NCBI GenBank assembly: GCA_041738285.1
Contig: JBGSQB010000051.1
Span: 1-40,984 of the forward strand
Length of the DNA: 40,984 bases
Direction: 5' to 3'
Source of the DNA: SZUA-521 sp041738285
GTDB lineage: Bacteria > Pseudomonadota > Gammaproteobacteria > Pseudomonadales > Azotimanducaceae
Part shown: positions 16,256 to 24,428 of the stretch, in pieces
Layout of the letters: the number at the start of each line of letters is the position of its first letter
Position numbering within the stretch: the stretch's first letter is position 1
Position numbers and translations under genes: made by a program
The notes under the pieces: generated by a model
What the model was told of the DNA's origin: nothing
The model's database searches: none
The model's input: only the letters and a program-made list of their open reading frames with translations

Positions 16256-17116
16256 ATGGCAGTCGGACGAGAGATCAAGAAAAAGATCGGCAGCGTGAAG
16301 AACACGCAGAAGATCACCAGCGCCATGGAGATGGTGGCAGCGAGCAAGATGCGCCGCACCCAGGAAAAGATGCGCCAGGGCCGTCCGTATGCCGACAAGA
16401 TCAGGGCCGTCATCGGGCATCTGGCGAACTCGAATCCTGAGTATCGCCACATCTACATGAAGGAGCGCGAGGTCAAGCGCGTCGGCTATGTCGTCGTGTC
16501 GACGGACAAAGGCTTGTGCGGTGGTCTGAACGTGAACCTGTTCCGCGCGCTGGTGCGGGACATGAAAGATTGGAACGACAAGGGCGTGCGTGCGGACCTG
16601 GCGCTGATCGGTAACAAAGCCGCCGGCTTCTTCCGCTCCTACGGCGGCAGCGTCAAAGCAGCGCTCAACAACGTCGGTGATGACCCTTCGGTCGAGCAGT
16701 TGATCGGCGGCATCAAGATCATGCTCGATGCGTACGAGCGCGGCGAGATCGATCGACTGTTCATTGCCACCAACAAGTTCGTCAACACGATGACGTTGAC
16801 GCCGATCGTGCAGCAACTGTTGCCCCTCGAGGCGGCTGGCGATGATCAGCTCAAGCATCGTTGGGACTATCTGTACGAGCCCGACGCCAAGTACCTGATT
16901 GAAGGGCTGGTGACGCGATTCATCGAGTCACAGGTGTATCAGTCGGTGGTCGAGAATCATGCCTGCGAGCAGGCAGCGAAGATGATCGCCATGAAGAATG
17001 CGACAGAGAACGCGGAGAACCTGATCGACGACCTCACGCTGTTGTACAACAACGTCCGCCAGGCGGCGATCACGCAGGAGATTGCGGAAATCGTCGGCGG
17101 TGCGGCGGCGGTGTGA
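16256..17116 (+). CDS. atpG: ATP synthase F1 subunit gamma
   Basis: Gamma is the central rotor shaft turning inside the alpha/beta hexamer. The 286-aa product has the N-terminal helix (REIKKKIGSVKNTQKITSAM), the STDKGLCGGLN segment of the globular domain near 82-92, and the C-terminal helix with AMKNATENAENLIDDLTLLYN followed by VRQAAITQEIAEIVGGA. These terminal helices form the coiled coil. It begins 13 bp after atpA; no clear ribosome binding site is visible. Confidence 0.97.
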   Translation: MAVGREIKKKIGSVKNTQKITSAMEMVAASKMRRTQEKMRQGRPYADKIRAVIGHLANSNPEYRHIYMKEREVKRVGYVVVSTDKGLCGGLNVNLFRALVRDMKDWNDKGVRADLALIGNKAAGFFRSYGGSVKAALNNVGDDPSVEQLIGGIKIMLDAYERGEIDRLFIATNKFVNTMTLTPIVQQLLPLEAAGDDQLKHRWDYLYEPDAKYLIEGLVTRFIESQVYQSVVENHACEQAAKMIAMKNATENAENLIDDLTLLYNNVRQAAITQEIAEIVGGAAAV

Positions 17117-17156
17117 CGACCAGGTTCAGCGCAACAATCGAACGAAGAGGCAGATT

Positions 17157-18542
17157 ATGAGCAGCGGAAAGATTGTCCAGGTGATCGGCGCGGTAATCGA
17201 CGTGGAGTTCCCACGCGAGTTCGTGCCGAGCGTTTACGATGCGCTGAAGGTGACGAGCGCCGGTCTCACCCTCGAAGTGCAGCAGCAACTTGGCGACGGC
17301 ATCGTGCGCACCATTGCGATGGGTTCCTCCGACGGCATTTCGCGCGGCCTGGAAGTGATCAACACGGGGAATCCGATCACGATCCCGGTTGGCCAGGAAA
17401 CGCTGGGCCGCATCATGGACGTGCTTGGCCAGCCGATCGACGAGAAGGGCCCGGTCAATGCGAAGGAGTCACTGCCGATCCACCGTCCTGCTCCCAGCTA
17501 CGAAGACCAGAAAGGCGGCAACGAGATTCTCGAAACCGGGATCAAGGTCATCGATTTGATCTGTCCGTTCGCACGCGGCGGCAAGGTGGGCCTGTTCGGT
17601 GGCGCCGGCGTGGGCAAGACCGTGACCATGCTCGAACTGATTCGCAACATCGCGACCGAACACTCGGGTCTTTCGGTGTTTGCGGGCGTTGGCGAGCGCA
17701 CCCGCGAAGGTAACGACTTCTATCACGAGATGCAGGACTCGGGCGTACTCGACAAGATCTCGCTCGTATTCGGTCAGATGAACGAACCGCCGGGCAACCG
17801 CTTGCGCGTGGCGCTCACTGGTTTGACCCTCGCCGAGAAATTCCGCGACGAAGGCCGTGATGTGCTTCTGTTCGTCGACAACATCTACCGCTACACCCTC
17901 GCAGGTACGGAAGTGTCGGCGCTGCTTGGTCGTATGCCGAGCGCCGTGGGTTACCAGCCGAACCTGGCCGAGGAGATGGGCCTGTTGCAGGAACGCATCA
18001 CCACGACCAAGACCGGCTCAATCACATCCGTGCAGGCGGTGTACGTACCGGCCGACGACCTGACCGACCCGTCGCCTGCAACGACCTTCGCCCACCTCGA
18101 CTCGACCGTGACGCTATCCCGGGCGATTACCGATCTGGGTATCTATCCTGCAGTCGATCCGCTCGACTCCACCAGCCGTCAGCTCGACCCGCTGATTGTG
18201 GGCGATGAGCACTATCGGGTGGCGCGCGGCGTTCAACAGGTGCTGCAGCGCTACAAGGAACTGAAGGACATCATCGCAATCCTCGGCATGGACGAGCTGT
18301 CCGAAGACGACAAGCGCCTGGTGTACCGCGCGCGCAAGATTCAGCAGTTCTTCTCCCAGCCGATGTTCGTGGCGCAGGCTTTCACCGGTCAGGACGGGGT
18401 CTACGTTTCCCGGGAAGACACCGTGCGCAGCTTCAAGGCGATCCTCGACGGTGAGTTCGACCATCTGCCCGAGCAGGCGTTCTACATGGTCGGCACCATC
18501 GAAGCTGCCGCCGAGAAAGCCAAGACGCTGGAGAAGAAATAA
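17157..18542 (+). CDS. atpD: ATP synthase F1 subunit beta
   Basis: Beta carries the catalytic sites that make or split ATP. The 461-aa product has Walker A GGAGVGKT (148-155), the catalytic glutamate in GERTREGND (Glu180 region) and the FVDNIYRYTLAGTEVSALLG segment. I start it at ATG 17157, preceded by AGAGG at 6 nt; an earlier in-frame codon at 17082 lies inside atpG and adds 25 unlike residues. Full length for the family. Small changes such as RYTLAG instead of RFTLAG are conservative. Confidence 0.98.
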   Translation: MSSGKIVQVIGAVIDVEFPREFVPSVYDALKVTSAGLTLEVQQQLGDGIVRTIAMGSSDGISRGLEVINTGNPITIPVGQETLGRIMDVLGQPIDEKGPVNAKESLPIHRPAPSYEDQKGGNEILETGIKVIDLICPFARGGKVGLFGGAGVGKTVTMLELIRNIATEHSGLSVFAGVGERTREGNDFYHEMQDSGVLDKISLVFGQMNEPPGNRLRVALTGLTLAEKFRDEGRDVLLFVDNIYRYTLAGTEVSALLGRMPSAVGYQPNLAEEMGLLQERITTTKTGSITSVQAVYVPADDLTDPSPATTFAHLDSTVTLSRAITDLGIYPAVDPLDSTSRQLDPLIVGDEHYRVARGVQQVLQRYKELKDIIAILGMDELSEDDKRLVYRARKIQQFFSQPMFVAQAFTGQDGVYVSREDTVRSFKAILDGEFDHLPEQAFYMVGTIEAAAEKAKTLEKK

Positions 18543-18545
18543 GTC

Positions 18546-18968
18546 ATGGCCATGACGATCCACTGCGACATTGTCAGCGCCGAGAAGGAGATCTTCTCGG
18601 GTCGGGTGACCATGATCGTCGCCACCGGCACGTTGGGCGAACTTGGCATCATGCCGGGCCACGCGCCACTGCTGACCGGTATCAAGCCCGGACCGGTGCG
18701 ATTGCAGATGGACGATGGCAGCGAGGAGGTGTTCTTTGCCTCCGGTGGCTTCCTCGAAGTGCAGCCTGGCACGGTCACCGTCCTTGCGGACACTGCGCTG
18801 CGCGCCGATGACATGGACGAAGTGGCCGCTGGGCAGGCCAAGGAAGCCGCTGAGCGGGCTCTCCACGACCAGCAGTCCGACTTCGACTTCTCCGTTGCTG
18901 CCGCTCAACTGGCCGAAGCCTCGGCACGTCTTCGTACCCTCGAAGAGCTGAAGAAGCGCCGCCGCTAG
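18546..18968 (+). CDS. atpC: ATP synthase F1 subunit epsilon
   Basis: Epsilon couples the gamma shaft to the c-ring and can inhibit ATP hydrolysis. The 140-aa product has the N-terminal beta sandwich (IHCDIVSAEKEIFSG, GELGIMPGHAPLLTGIKPG) and a C-terminal helical hairpin ending LRTLEELKKRRR. It starts 3 bp after the atpD stop; ATG 18546 and ATG 18552 are both possible. It is the last gene of the operon. No hairpin-plus-T terminator is visible after it. Confidence 0.96.
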   Translation: MAMTIHCDIVSAEKEIFSGRVTMIVATGTLGELGIMPGHAPLLTGIKPGPVRLQMDDGSEEVFFASGGFLEVQPGTVTVLADTALRADDMDEVAAGQAKEAAERALHDQQSDFDFSVAAAQLAEASARLRTLEELKKRRR

Positions 18969-19011
18969 CTACCGTTACAACCACGTCACGCCATTTGCGC
19001 AGACACGCTCC

Positions 19012-19017
19012 TATAAT
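19012..19017 (+). promoter_or_regulatory. Probable -10 element ahead of glmU
   Basis: A perfect TATAAT lies 29 bp before the glmU ATG. No good -35 is present at 16-18 bp (a TTGCGC at 18995-19000 is too close), so activity may depend on an activator or be weak. A 12-bp palindrome, ACGGACGTCCGT (19033-19044), lies between it and the start codon. Confidence 0.5.
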
Positions 19018-19046
19018 TGTCGGCGTCTCGGAACGGACGTCCGTCT

Positions 19047-20429
19047 ATGAGCCTGGATATCGTCGTGCTTGCCGCGGGTCAGGGCACGCGAATGCGCTCA
19101 CGTATTCCCAAGGTGCTTCACCTGCTCGCTGGCAAGCCCCTGCTCGGGCATGTGCTCGATGCCGCGGCGAGCCTGGAACCCCGAGCGATCCATGTAGTGG
19201 TCGGCCATAGCGCCGATGCGGTGCGCGCCGCGTTCACCGGCCGGGCGAAGCTCAACTGGGTGGTCCAGGACAAGCAACTCGGTACCGGGCATGCGGTCGC
19301 CCAAGCGATTCCCCAGGTCAAATCCGATCGGTTGCTGATCCTGTTTGGCGACGTGCCGCTGGTGTCAACGGCCACCCTGCGCGCGTGTGTCGAGGCCGCG
19401 GGAGCCAAGGGTGTTGCGATGGTGACGGCGCAGATGCCCAACCCCTTCGGCTTTGGCCGCATCATCCGCGATGGCCGCGGACGCATCACCTCCATCGTCG
19501 AGGAGCGCGATGCCACCGATGCGCAGCGTCGGGTGTGCGAGATCAACTCCGGCATCATGGCCGCCCCGACTGCGCTGCTGCGACAGTTCACGTCGGGCCT
19601 AACCAGCGCGAACGATCAAGGCGAACTCTATCTGACCGATGTCATCGCGGCGGCAGCCACGACCGGCATCGACGTGGCGAGTCATGAGGTGGCAGCGGCC
19701 GAGGAAGTGCAGGGCGTCAACGACCGTGCTCAACTCGCTGCGCTCGAGCGCATCCATCAGCAGCGCGCGGCGCTGCGGCTCATGCGCGAGGGGGTCACCA
19801 TCCTCGATCCGCTGCGCTTTGACGTGCGCGGTGATGTCACCGCCGGCGAAGATTGCGTCATCGACATCAACGTCGTCCTGGAAGGTACCGTCGTCCTCGG
19901 CAGAGACGTGCGCATCGGTGCAGCGTGCGTCATCCGTGACGCTCAAATCGGCGACGGCGCGGTCATCCATCCCCACACCGTCGTCGATGGCGCCGTCATC
20001 GCGCGCAACTGTGAGATCGGGCCGTTCGCCCGGCTGCGACCCGGCACCGAACTAGCGGAGGGCGTGAAGATCGGCAATTTCGTGGAAACCAAGAAGACCA
20101 AGCTCGGCCCGGGCACCAAGTCCAATCACTTCGCGTATCTGGGCGATACTACGACCGGCGCCGACTGCAACATCGGTGCGGGCACGATCGTGTGCAACTA
20201 TGACGGATTCGCCAAGCACCCGACGAGCCTCGGAGACAACGTCTTCATCGGCTCGAACTCGACGCTCGTGGCGCCCGTCGTGCTCGGTGATGGCGCGTAT
20301 GTGGCGGCGGGATCGACGGTCACCACCAAAGTTGAAGCCGGCACGCTCGCGGTTGGGCGGGCGCGTCAGCGCAACATCGAAGGCTGGACGCCACCGGCCC
20401 GACGCAAACTCAACGAACCTCAGCAATAG
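19047..20429 (+). CDS. glmU: GlmU, bifunctional N-acetyltransferase / uridylyltransferase
   Basis: GlmU acetylates glucosamine-1-phosphate and then joins it to UTP, giving UDP-GlcNAc for peptidoglycan and LPS. The 460-aa protein has an N-terminal pyrophosphorylase domain opening LDIVVLAAGQGTRMRSRIPKV. From about residue 250 it has a left-handed beta-helix of hexapeptide repeats, with the acetyltransferase motifs GPFARLRPGTELAEGVKIGNFVE and NIGAGTIVCNYDG. ATG 19047 gives the family N-terminus; the codon at 19017 lies within the -10 element and is excluded. glmS follows by 22 bp, so two steps of the same pathway are linked. Confidence 0.97.
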   Translation: MSLDIVVLAAGQGTRMRSRIPKVLHLLAGKPLLGHVLDAAASLEPRAIHVVVGHSADAVRAAFTGRAKLNWVVQDKQLGTGHAVAQAIPQVKSDRLLILFGDVPLVSTATLRACVEAAGAKGVAMVTAQMPNPFGFGRIIRDGRGRITSIVEERDATDAQRRVCEINSGIMAAPTALLRQFTSGLTSANDQGELYLTDVIAAAATTGIDVASHEVAAAEEVQGVNDRAQLAALERIHQQRAALRLMREGVTILDPLRFDVRGDVTAGEDCVIDINVVLEGTVVLGRDVRIGAACVIRDAQIGDGAVIHPHTVVDGAVIARNCEIGPFARLRPGTELAEGVKIGNFVETKKTKLGPGTKSNHFAYLGDTTTGADCNIGAGTIVCNYDGFAKHPTSLGDNVFIGSNSTLVAPVVLGDGAYVAAGSTVTTKVEAGTLAVGRARQRNIEGWTPPARRKLNEPQQ

Positions 20430-20451
20430 ATCAAAGGTCGAGGTAGCACGC

Positions 20452-22290
20452 ATGTGCGGTATTGTCGGGGCAGCCGCCCGTAGAGATGTTCCCGGTATCT
20501 TGCTCGAAGGCTTGAAGCGTCTCGAATACCGCGGCTACGACTCCGCGGGTGTTGCGGTGATTCCGGATGGTGTCCGCCGCGTCGATCGACGGCGCACGGT
20601 GGGCAAGGTCAAAGAACTGGCGGACAGCCTCGACCGTTCACCGCTGGCGGGGCACACGGGCATTGCACATACGCGTTGGGCAACCCACGGCGCGCCGCTC
20701 GAGAAAAACGCTCATCCGCACCTGTCGCGCGGACGCGTCGGCGTGGTGCACAACGGCATCATCGAGAACTTCGACGAGATCCGCACGCGGCTGAAGGCCA
20801 AAGGCTACGCATTCGATTCCGACACCGACTCGGAAGTCATTGCCCATCTGATCGACTCGCTCTACGGCGAAGGTAGACGCCTGATCGATGCTGTGCGGCT
20901 CGCACTGCACGAACTCGAAGGCGCTTACGCGCTGGCGGTCATGGCCAGTGACGAACCGGGCGTGCTGGTTGGCGCGCGGGTCGGCAGCCCGCTGGTGGTT
21001 GGCATTGGTATAGGTGAGAATTTTCTCGCCTCCGACGTGCTCGCGCTGCGCCCTGTGACCGACCGGTTCATCTTTCTAGAGGAAGGCGATCTGGTCGAAG
21101 TGACGACCGACGGCGTGTCAGTCTGGAGCGTTGCCGATGAGTCGGTCGTGCGCGCCACGGTGCGCGTCAAGATCGGTGGCAGCGATGAAGTCGACAAGGG
21201 CAACTACCGTCATCACATGCAGAAGGAGATCTTCGAGCAGCCGTCGGTCGTGAGGCGCACGCTCGAAGGCCGCATCTCCCGCGACCATGTGCTCGAACAG
21301 GCGTTCGGCGTGCACGCCAAGGAGATCTTCGACGGTATCGACGCGGTGACGATCGTCGCCTGTGGGTCGAGCTTCTACACCGGCTCGGTCGCGCGATACT
21401 GGATCGAGTCGATCGCCCGGATTCCGTGCAGCGTGGAGATCGCGAGCGAGTACCGGTATCGCAGCGTCGCGGTGCCTGCGAGAAGTCTGTTCATTTCGAT
21501 TTCGCAGTCCGGTGAAACCGCGGATACGTTGGCCGCGCTGCGCATTGCGAAAACGGCTGGCTATGTGGCCACGCTTGCCATCTGCAACGTCGCGCTCAGC
21601 TCCCTGGTGAGAGAATCGGACATGGCGCTGATGCTCGAAGCGGGCGCCGAGATCGGCGTTGCCTCGACCAAAGCGTTCGTTGCGCAGCTGGTCGATCTGA
21701 TGCTGGTCGCGATCCTGCTCGGTCGACGCCGCGGATTGACGCGTGAGCGCGAAGCAGAAATCGTCAAGGGACTCACTGCTCTGCCTGACATCATCGAACG
21801 CACGCTTTCGCTCGATGATGAGATCGCAAAGCTCGCCGAGCGATTCGTGGATCGTCAGCACGCACTGTACTTGGGTCGCGGCTCGCTGTTTCCGGTCGCG
21901 ATGGAAGGCGCGCTCAAGCTCAAGGAGATCTCCTACATACATGCTGAAGGGTATGCCGCCGGAGAGCTCAAGCACGGGCCGCTTGCCCTCGTCGACGAAA
22001 CCATGCCGGTGGTGGCCGTCGCACCGAACGATGATCTGTTGGAAAAGCTACAGTCGAACTTGCAGGTCGTGCGTGCAAGGGGCGGCGCGCTGATCGTATT
22101 CGCGGACAAAGACACCGGCATTCGACCGGAGCCGGGCGTGACGGTCATACATGTGCCGACGGTGTCCGATCTGCTGGCGCCCATCGTATACACGGTGCCG
22201 CTGCAGCTGCTCGCCTATCACGCTGCGGTGCTCAAGGGGACTGACGTCGATCAGCCGCGCAATCTCGCGAAGTCGGTGACGGTGGAGTAG
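20452..22290 (+). CDS. glmS: GlmS, glutamine:fructose-6-phosphate aminotransferase
   Basis: GlmS makes glucosamine-6-phosphate from fructose-6-phosphate and glutamine, the entry step of amino-sugar synthesis. The 612-aa product begins MCGIVGA, where Cys2 becomes the N-terminal nucleophile after Met removal. The glutaminase domain (about 1-240) has HTRWATHG and HNGIIEN; two SIS sugar-isomerase domains follow, and the C-terminus DQPRNLAKSVTVE is the family's. GAGGTA precedes the ATG by 7 nt. Longer in-frame readings from 20176 run inside glmU and are not real. Confidence 0.98.
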   Translation: MCGIVGAAARRDVPGILLEGLKRLEYRGYDSAGVAVIPDGVRRVDRRRTVGKVKELADSLDRSPLAGHTGIAHTRWATHGAPLEKNAHPHLSRGRVGVVHNGIIENFDEIRTRLKAKGYAFDSDTDSEVIAHLIDSLYGEGRRLIDAVRLALHELEGAYALAVMASDEPGVLVGARVGSPLVVGIGIGENFLASDVLALRPVTDRFIFLEEGDLVEVTTDGVSVWSVADESVVRATVRVKIGGSDEVDKGNYRHHMQKEIFEQPSVVRRTLEGRISRDHVLEQAFGVHAKEIFDGIDAVTIVACGSSFYTGSVARYWIESIARIPCSVEIASEYRYRSVAVPARSLFISISQSGETADTLAALRIAKTAGYVATLAICNVALSSLVRESDMALMLEAGAEIGVASTKAFVAQLVDLMLVAILLGRRRGLTREREAEIVKGLTALPDIIERTLSLDDEIAKLAERFVDRQHALYLGRGSLFPVAMEGALKLKEISYIHAEGYAAGELKHGPLALVDETMPVVAVAPNDDLLEKLQSNLQVVRARGGALIVFADKDTGIRPEPGVTVIHVPTVSDLLAPIVYTVPLQLLAYHAAVLKGTDVDQPRNLAKSVTVE

Positions 22291-22293
22291 GGA

Positions 22294-23541
22294 GTGCGGC
22301 GGCTCGCGATGGTTGTGCTGCTGACCATCGGTGCTGGTGTCACTGCTGCTGATGTCCCACCATTCACGGACCCCAATCACAACTTTGCCAGCACCGAAGC
22401 AGAAGTACGCATCCTGGACCTCAGCGTCCTGGCACATGACGAACTGAAGTCACGCGGCCTCTTGTACGAGGACGATGAAGTCGTCGATTTCGTACGCGCC
22501 CTGGGCCGCGAGGTCGCGCCGCAGTTCGCGCCTTACGCGCCGCCACTCGAGCTGTTCGTGGTGCGCGATGCGCTGGTCAACGCGTTCGCATTGCCGACTG
22601 CCAGGGTGTACATCAACCTCGGGCTCATTTCCGTCGTCGAGTCCGAGGCGCAATTGGCTGCGGTGATTGGTCACGAGATCGCCCATGTCGTGTTGCGCCA
22701 CAGTCTGCGCACGGCGATCGATCGAAAGCGCAAGATCATCGCCTCCCATGTGGGCGATCTGTTGCTCTTCGGCACGGGGCTCGTCTATCTCGGTACGGCT
22801 GCTTCGCTCGCAAGCTACAGCCGGGCCGAAGAAAAAGAAGCGGATCTCGTGGGCCTGACCTATCTCGTTGCCGCGGGCTACAGTGCGCACGCGGCGCCTG
22901 CCGTATTCGAGGCGTTCCAGTCGATGGAGTCGGGCGAAGCGGCGCGTGGCTCGATCTATGCTAGCCACCCCGACAATACGCAGCGCATTGCCTACCTGAA
23001 CGAGGCGATCGCCGAGCAATTTCCCGACAGTGGCGAAGAAGTCGCTGCCGACAGCGAGCAGTACGGCGCGATGCGCGCCCGGGTGCTGGAGGAAAACGTC
23101 AAGATACGGCTGTCGCGCAAACGCTTCGAACTGACGGACCGAGCGCTGGAGCGGGCGCGACGCTATGCAGCCGATGGCGTACTGATCGAATACTACCTTG
23201 GCGAAGTCCGTCGCGGGGTAGCGGATGATCCCGCGGCCGCGGCGCGGGATCGCGCGCTCATGCAAGGTGAGCGGAAGAAGGAGAAGGAGTACCTCGCCGC
23301 GTTTCAATCCGAGCGCCCGCAGAACTATGGTCGGGCGGTTGCGCACTATCAGGCAGCGCTCGCAGCGCGCCCGGACTTTGCCCTCGCCCACCGCGGCCTT
23401 GGCATGGTGGCCCATGCGCAGGGGCGCAGTGCCGATGCGATTGCCGCGCTTCGCATATACCTTGCGAGCGGCGATGACCTCGCCGACCGTCGCTTCGTGG
23501 AGCGTATCATCAAGAGCATGGAGAGGAGTGTGGCGCAGTGA
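22294..23541 (+). CDS. Secreted M48-family metalloprotease with TPR repeats (BepA-like)
   Basis: This is a periplasmic zinc protease of the M48 family, resembling BepA/YfgC, which assists and degrades outer-membrane proteins. A signal peptide covers about 1-19 (LAMVVLLTIGAGVTAA). The zinc motif HEIAH is at 127-131 and the third ligand is Glu180 in EKEAD. Between them lies a hydrophobic segment (153-175). The C-terminal third is helical with two TPR-like repeats near 345-400. It starts at GTG 22294, 3 bp after glmS, and its TGA overlaps the GTG of the next gene. The family is clear; the substrate is not, and the 415-aa length is shorter than E. coli BepA (about 487). Confidence 0.88.
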   Translation: MRRLAMVVLLTIGAGVTAADVPPFTDPNHNFASTEAEVRILDLSVLAHDELKSRGLLYEDDEVVDFVRALGREVAPQFAPYAPPLELFVVRDALVNAFALPTARVYINLGLISVVESEAQLAAVIGHEIAHVVLRHSLRTAIDRKRKIIASHVGDLLLFGTGLVYLGTAASLASYSRAEEKEADLVGLTYLVAAGYSAHAAPAVFEAFQSMESGEAARGSIYASHPDNTQRIAYLNEAIAEQFPDSGEEVAADSEQYGAMRARVLEENVKIRLSRKRFELTDRALERARRYAADGVLIEYYLGEVRRGVADDPAAAARDRALMQGERKKEKEYLAAFQSERPQNYGRAVAHYQAALAARPDFALAHRGLGMVAHAQGRSADAIAALRIYLASGDDLADRRFVERIIKSMERSVAQ

Positions 23542-24329
23542 AAGTGTTCAGATCCGTCGGTGTGATGCTCCTGGTTGCGTGGCTCGGCGCATGCGCGAGC
23601 AAGCCCACGACAACGGCACGGGAACACCCGGACATCGATCAGGCACTGCTCGATATCGAACGGGTCGTAGTGGCGCCGCCGATCGTGAGCATCGAGCGAG
23701 TTGTGTTCTCGGGCGAAAATGAGCGGCTCACCGCGCAAGAAGCGAACGTTGCGGCCGAGCTCGTGGCGGCGACCTCGAGTGCGCTGACCCAGCGCGGCTA
23801 CGAAGTGGTTCCCTTCGACTTCGCAAAGGAGCGCGAAGCCGATCCCGACTTTGCCTTTGCCCTCAATCAGGTCATCGAAGCTTTCGACCGCGTGAAAGAG
23901 GACATGTTGCTCGGCCGCCCCATCCCCGAGGTGGACAAGCGCAAGTTCGCGCAGTCACTCGGTGAGGCCGTCAATCTGGTAGCCGACCGAGCCGCGGTCG
24001 ACGCGGTTGTCATCGTCCAGTTCGCGGGGTTCGACAAGTCCGGCGGTACCCGGGCCAAGGAGATGGCGTCATCCATATTGCTCGCAGCCCTGCTCGGCTC
24101 CACCGCGATTCAGCCATCTGAAGGCAGCTACGTGGAGTTGGCATTGGTCGATGGCGTTACTGGCAATCTGCTCTGGACGGATGCGGCAGCGGTCGCGAAG
24201 CTCGAGTCCGACACCATCGCTGCCGCCATCGCGTCGCTGCCGAACGATGTCGATCCGACGGACCGTGCCGCTGATGATCCGGCGCCTATCGATGCGCCGG
24301 CCGCGGGCGTTGAGGTCGACTCAGGCTGA
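23538..24329 (+). CDS. Predicted lipoprotein of unknown function
   Basis: I do not recognise the family. The 263-aa product has a lipoprotein signal: KVFRSV, a hydrophobic core, then the lipobox LGAC with Cys19 as the lipid-bearing residue. The body alternates strands and helices: VVVAPPIVSIERVVF, ALTQRGYEVVPFDFAK, AVDAVVIVQFAGF and VELALVDGVTGNLLWTD. The last pattern recurs in lipoproteins with a CsgG/LpoB-like fold, so such a fold is possible but unproved. The Asp/Pro-rich tail is probably disordered. Residue 20 after Cys is Ala, so outer-membrane sorting is expected. The GTG start overlaps the protease stop (GTGA), implying coupled translation. Confidence 0.8.
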   Translation: MKVFRSVGVMLLVAWLGACASKPTTTAREHPDIDQALLDIERVVVAPPIVSIERVVFSGENERLTAQEANVAAELVAATSSALTQRGYEVVPFDFAKEREADPDFAFALNQVIEAFDRVKEDMLLGRPIPEVDKRKFAQSLGEAVNLVADRAAVDAVVIVQFAGFDKSGGTRAKEMASSILLAALLGSTAIQPSEGSYVELALVDGVTGNLLWTDAAAVAKLESDTIAAAIASLPNDVDPTDRAADDPAPIDAPAAGVEVDSG

Positions 24330-24357
24330 TTTCCCGCACCACCTACGAGAACTTCGG

Positions 24358-24386
24358 TCGATCCCTTCGGTTGGCTGGGGTATAAA
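24358..24386 (+). promoter_or_regulatory. Candidate uvrD promoter
   Basis: In the 99-bp gap before uvrD a TATAAA (24381-24386) resembles a -10 and lies 17 bp after TCGATC (24358-24363), a poor -35. It would give a leader of about 36 nt. No ribosome binding site is evident before the TTG start. Confidence 0.35.
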
Positions 24387-24428
24387 GTCGCCCTTCCGCA
24401 ACGACCGCCGGCTCCGCCGAACACACAG

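Noticed and set aside
14227..16452. A 741-codon open frame on the minus strand across atpH and atpA
   Set aside because: It is the antisense shadow of highly conserved atp genes; high GC keeps the complementary frame open, and the translation is His/Asp/Arg-rich with no family pattern.
20430..20451. A glmS ribozyme or riboswitch ahead of glmS
   Set aside because: The gap from glmU is just 22 bp, far too short, and the ribozyme is known from Gram-positive bacteria.
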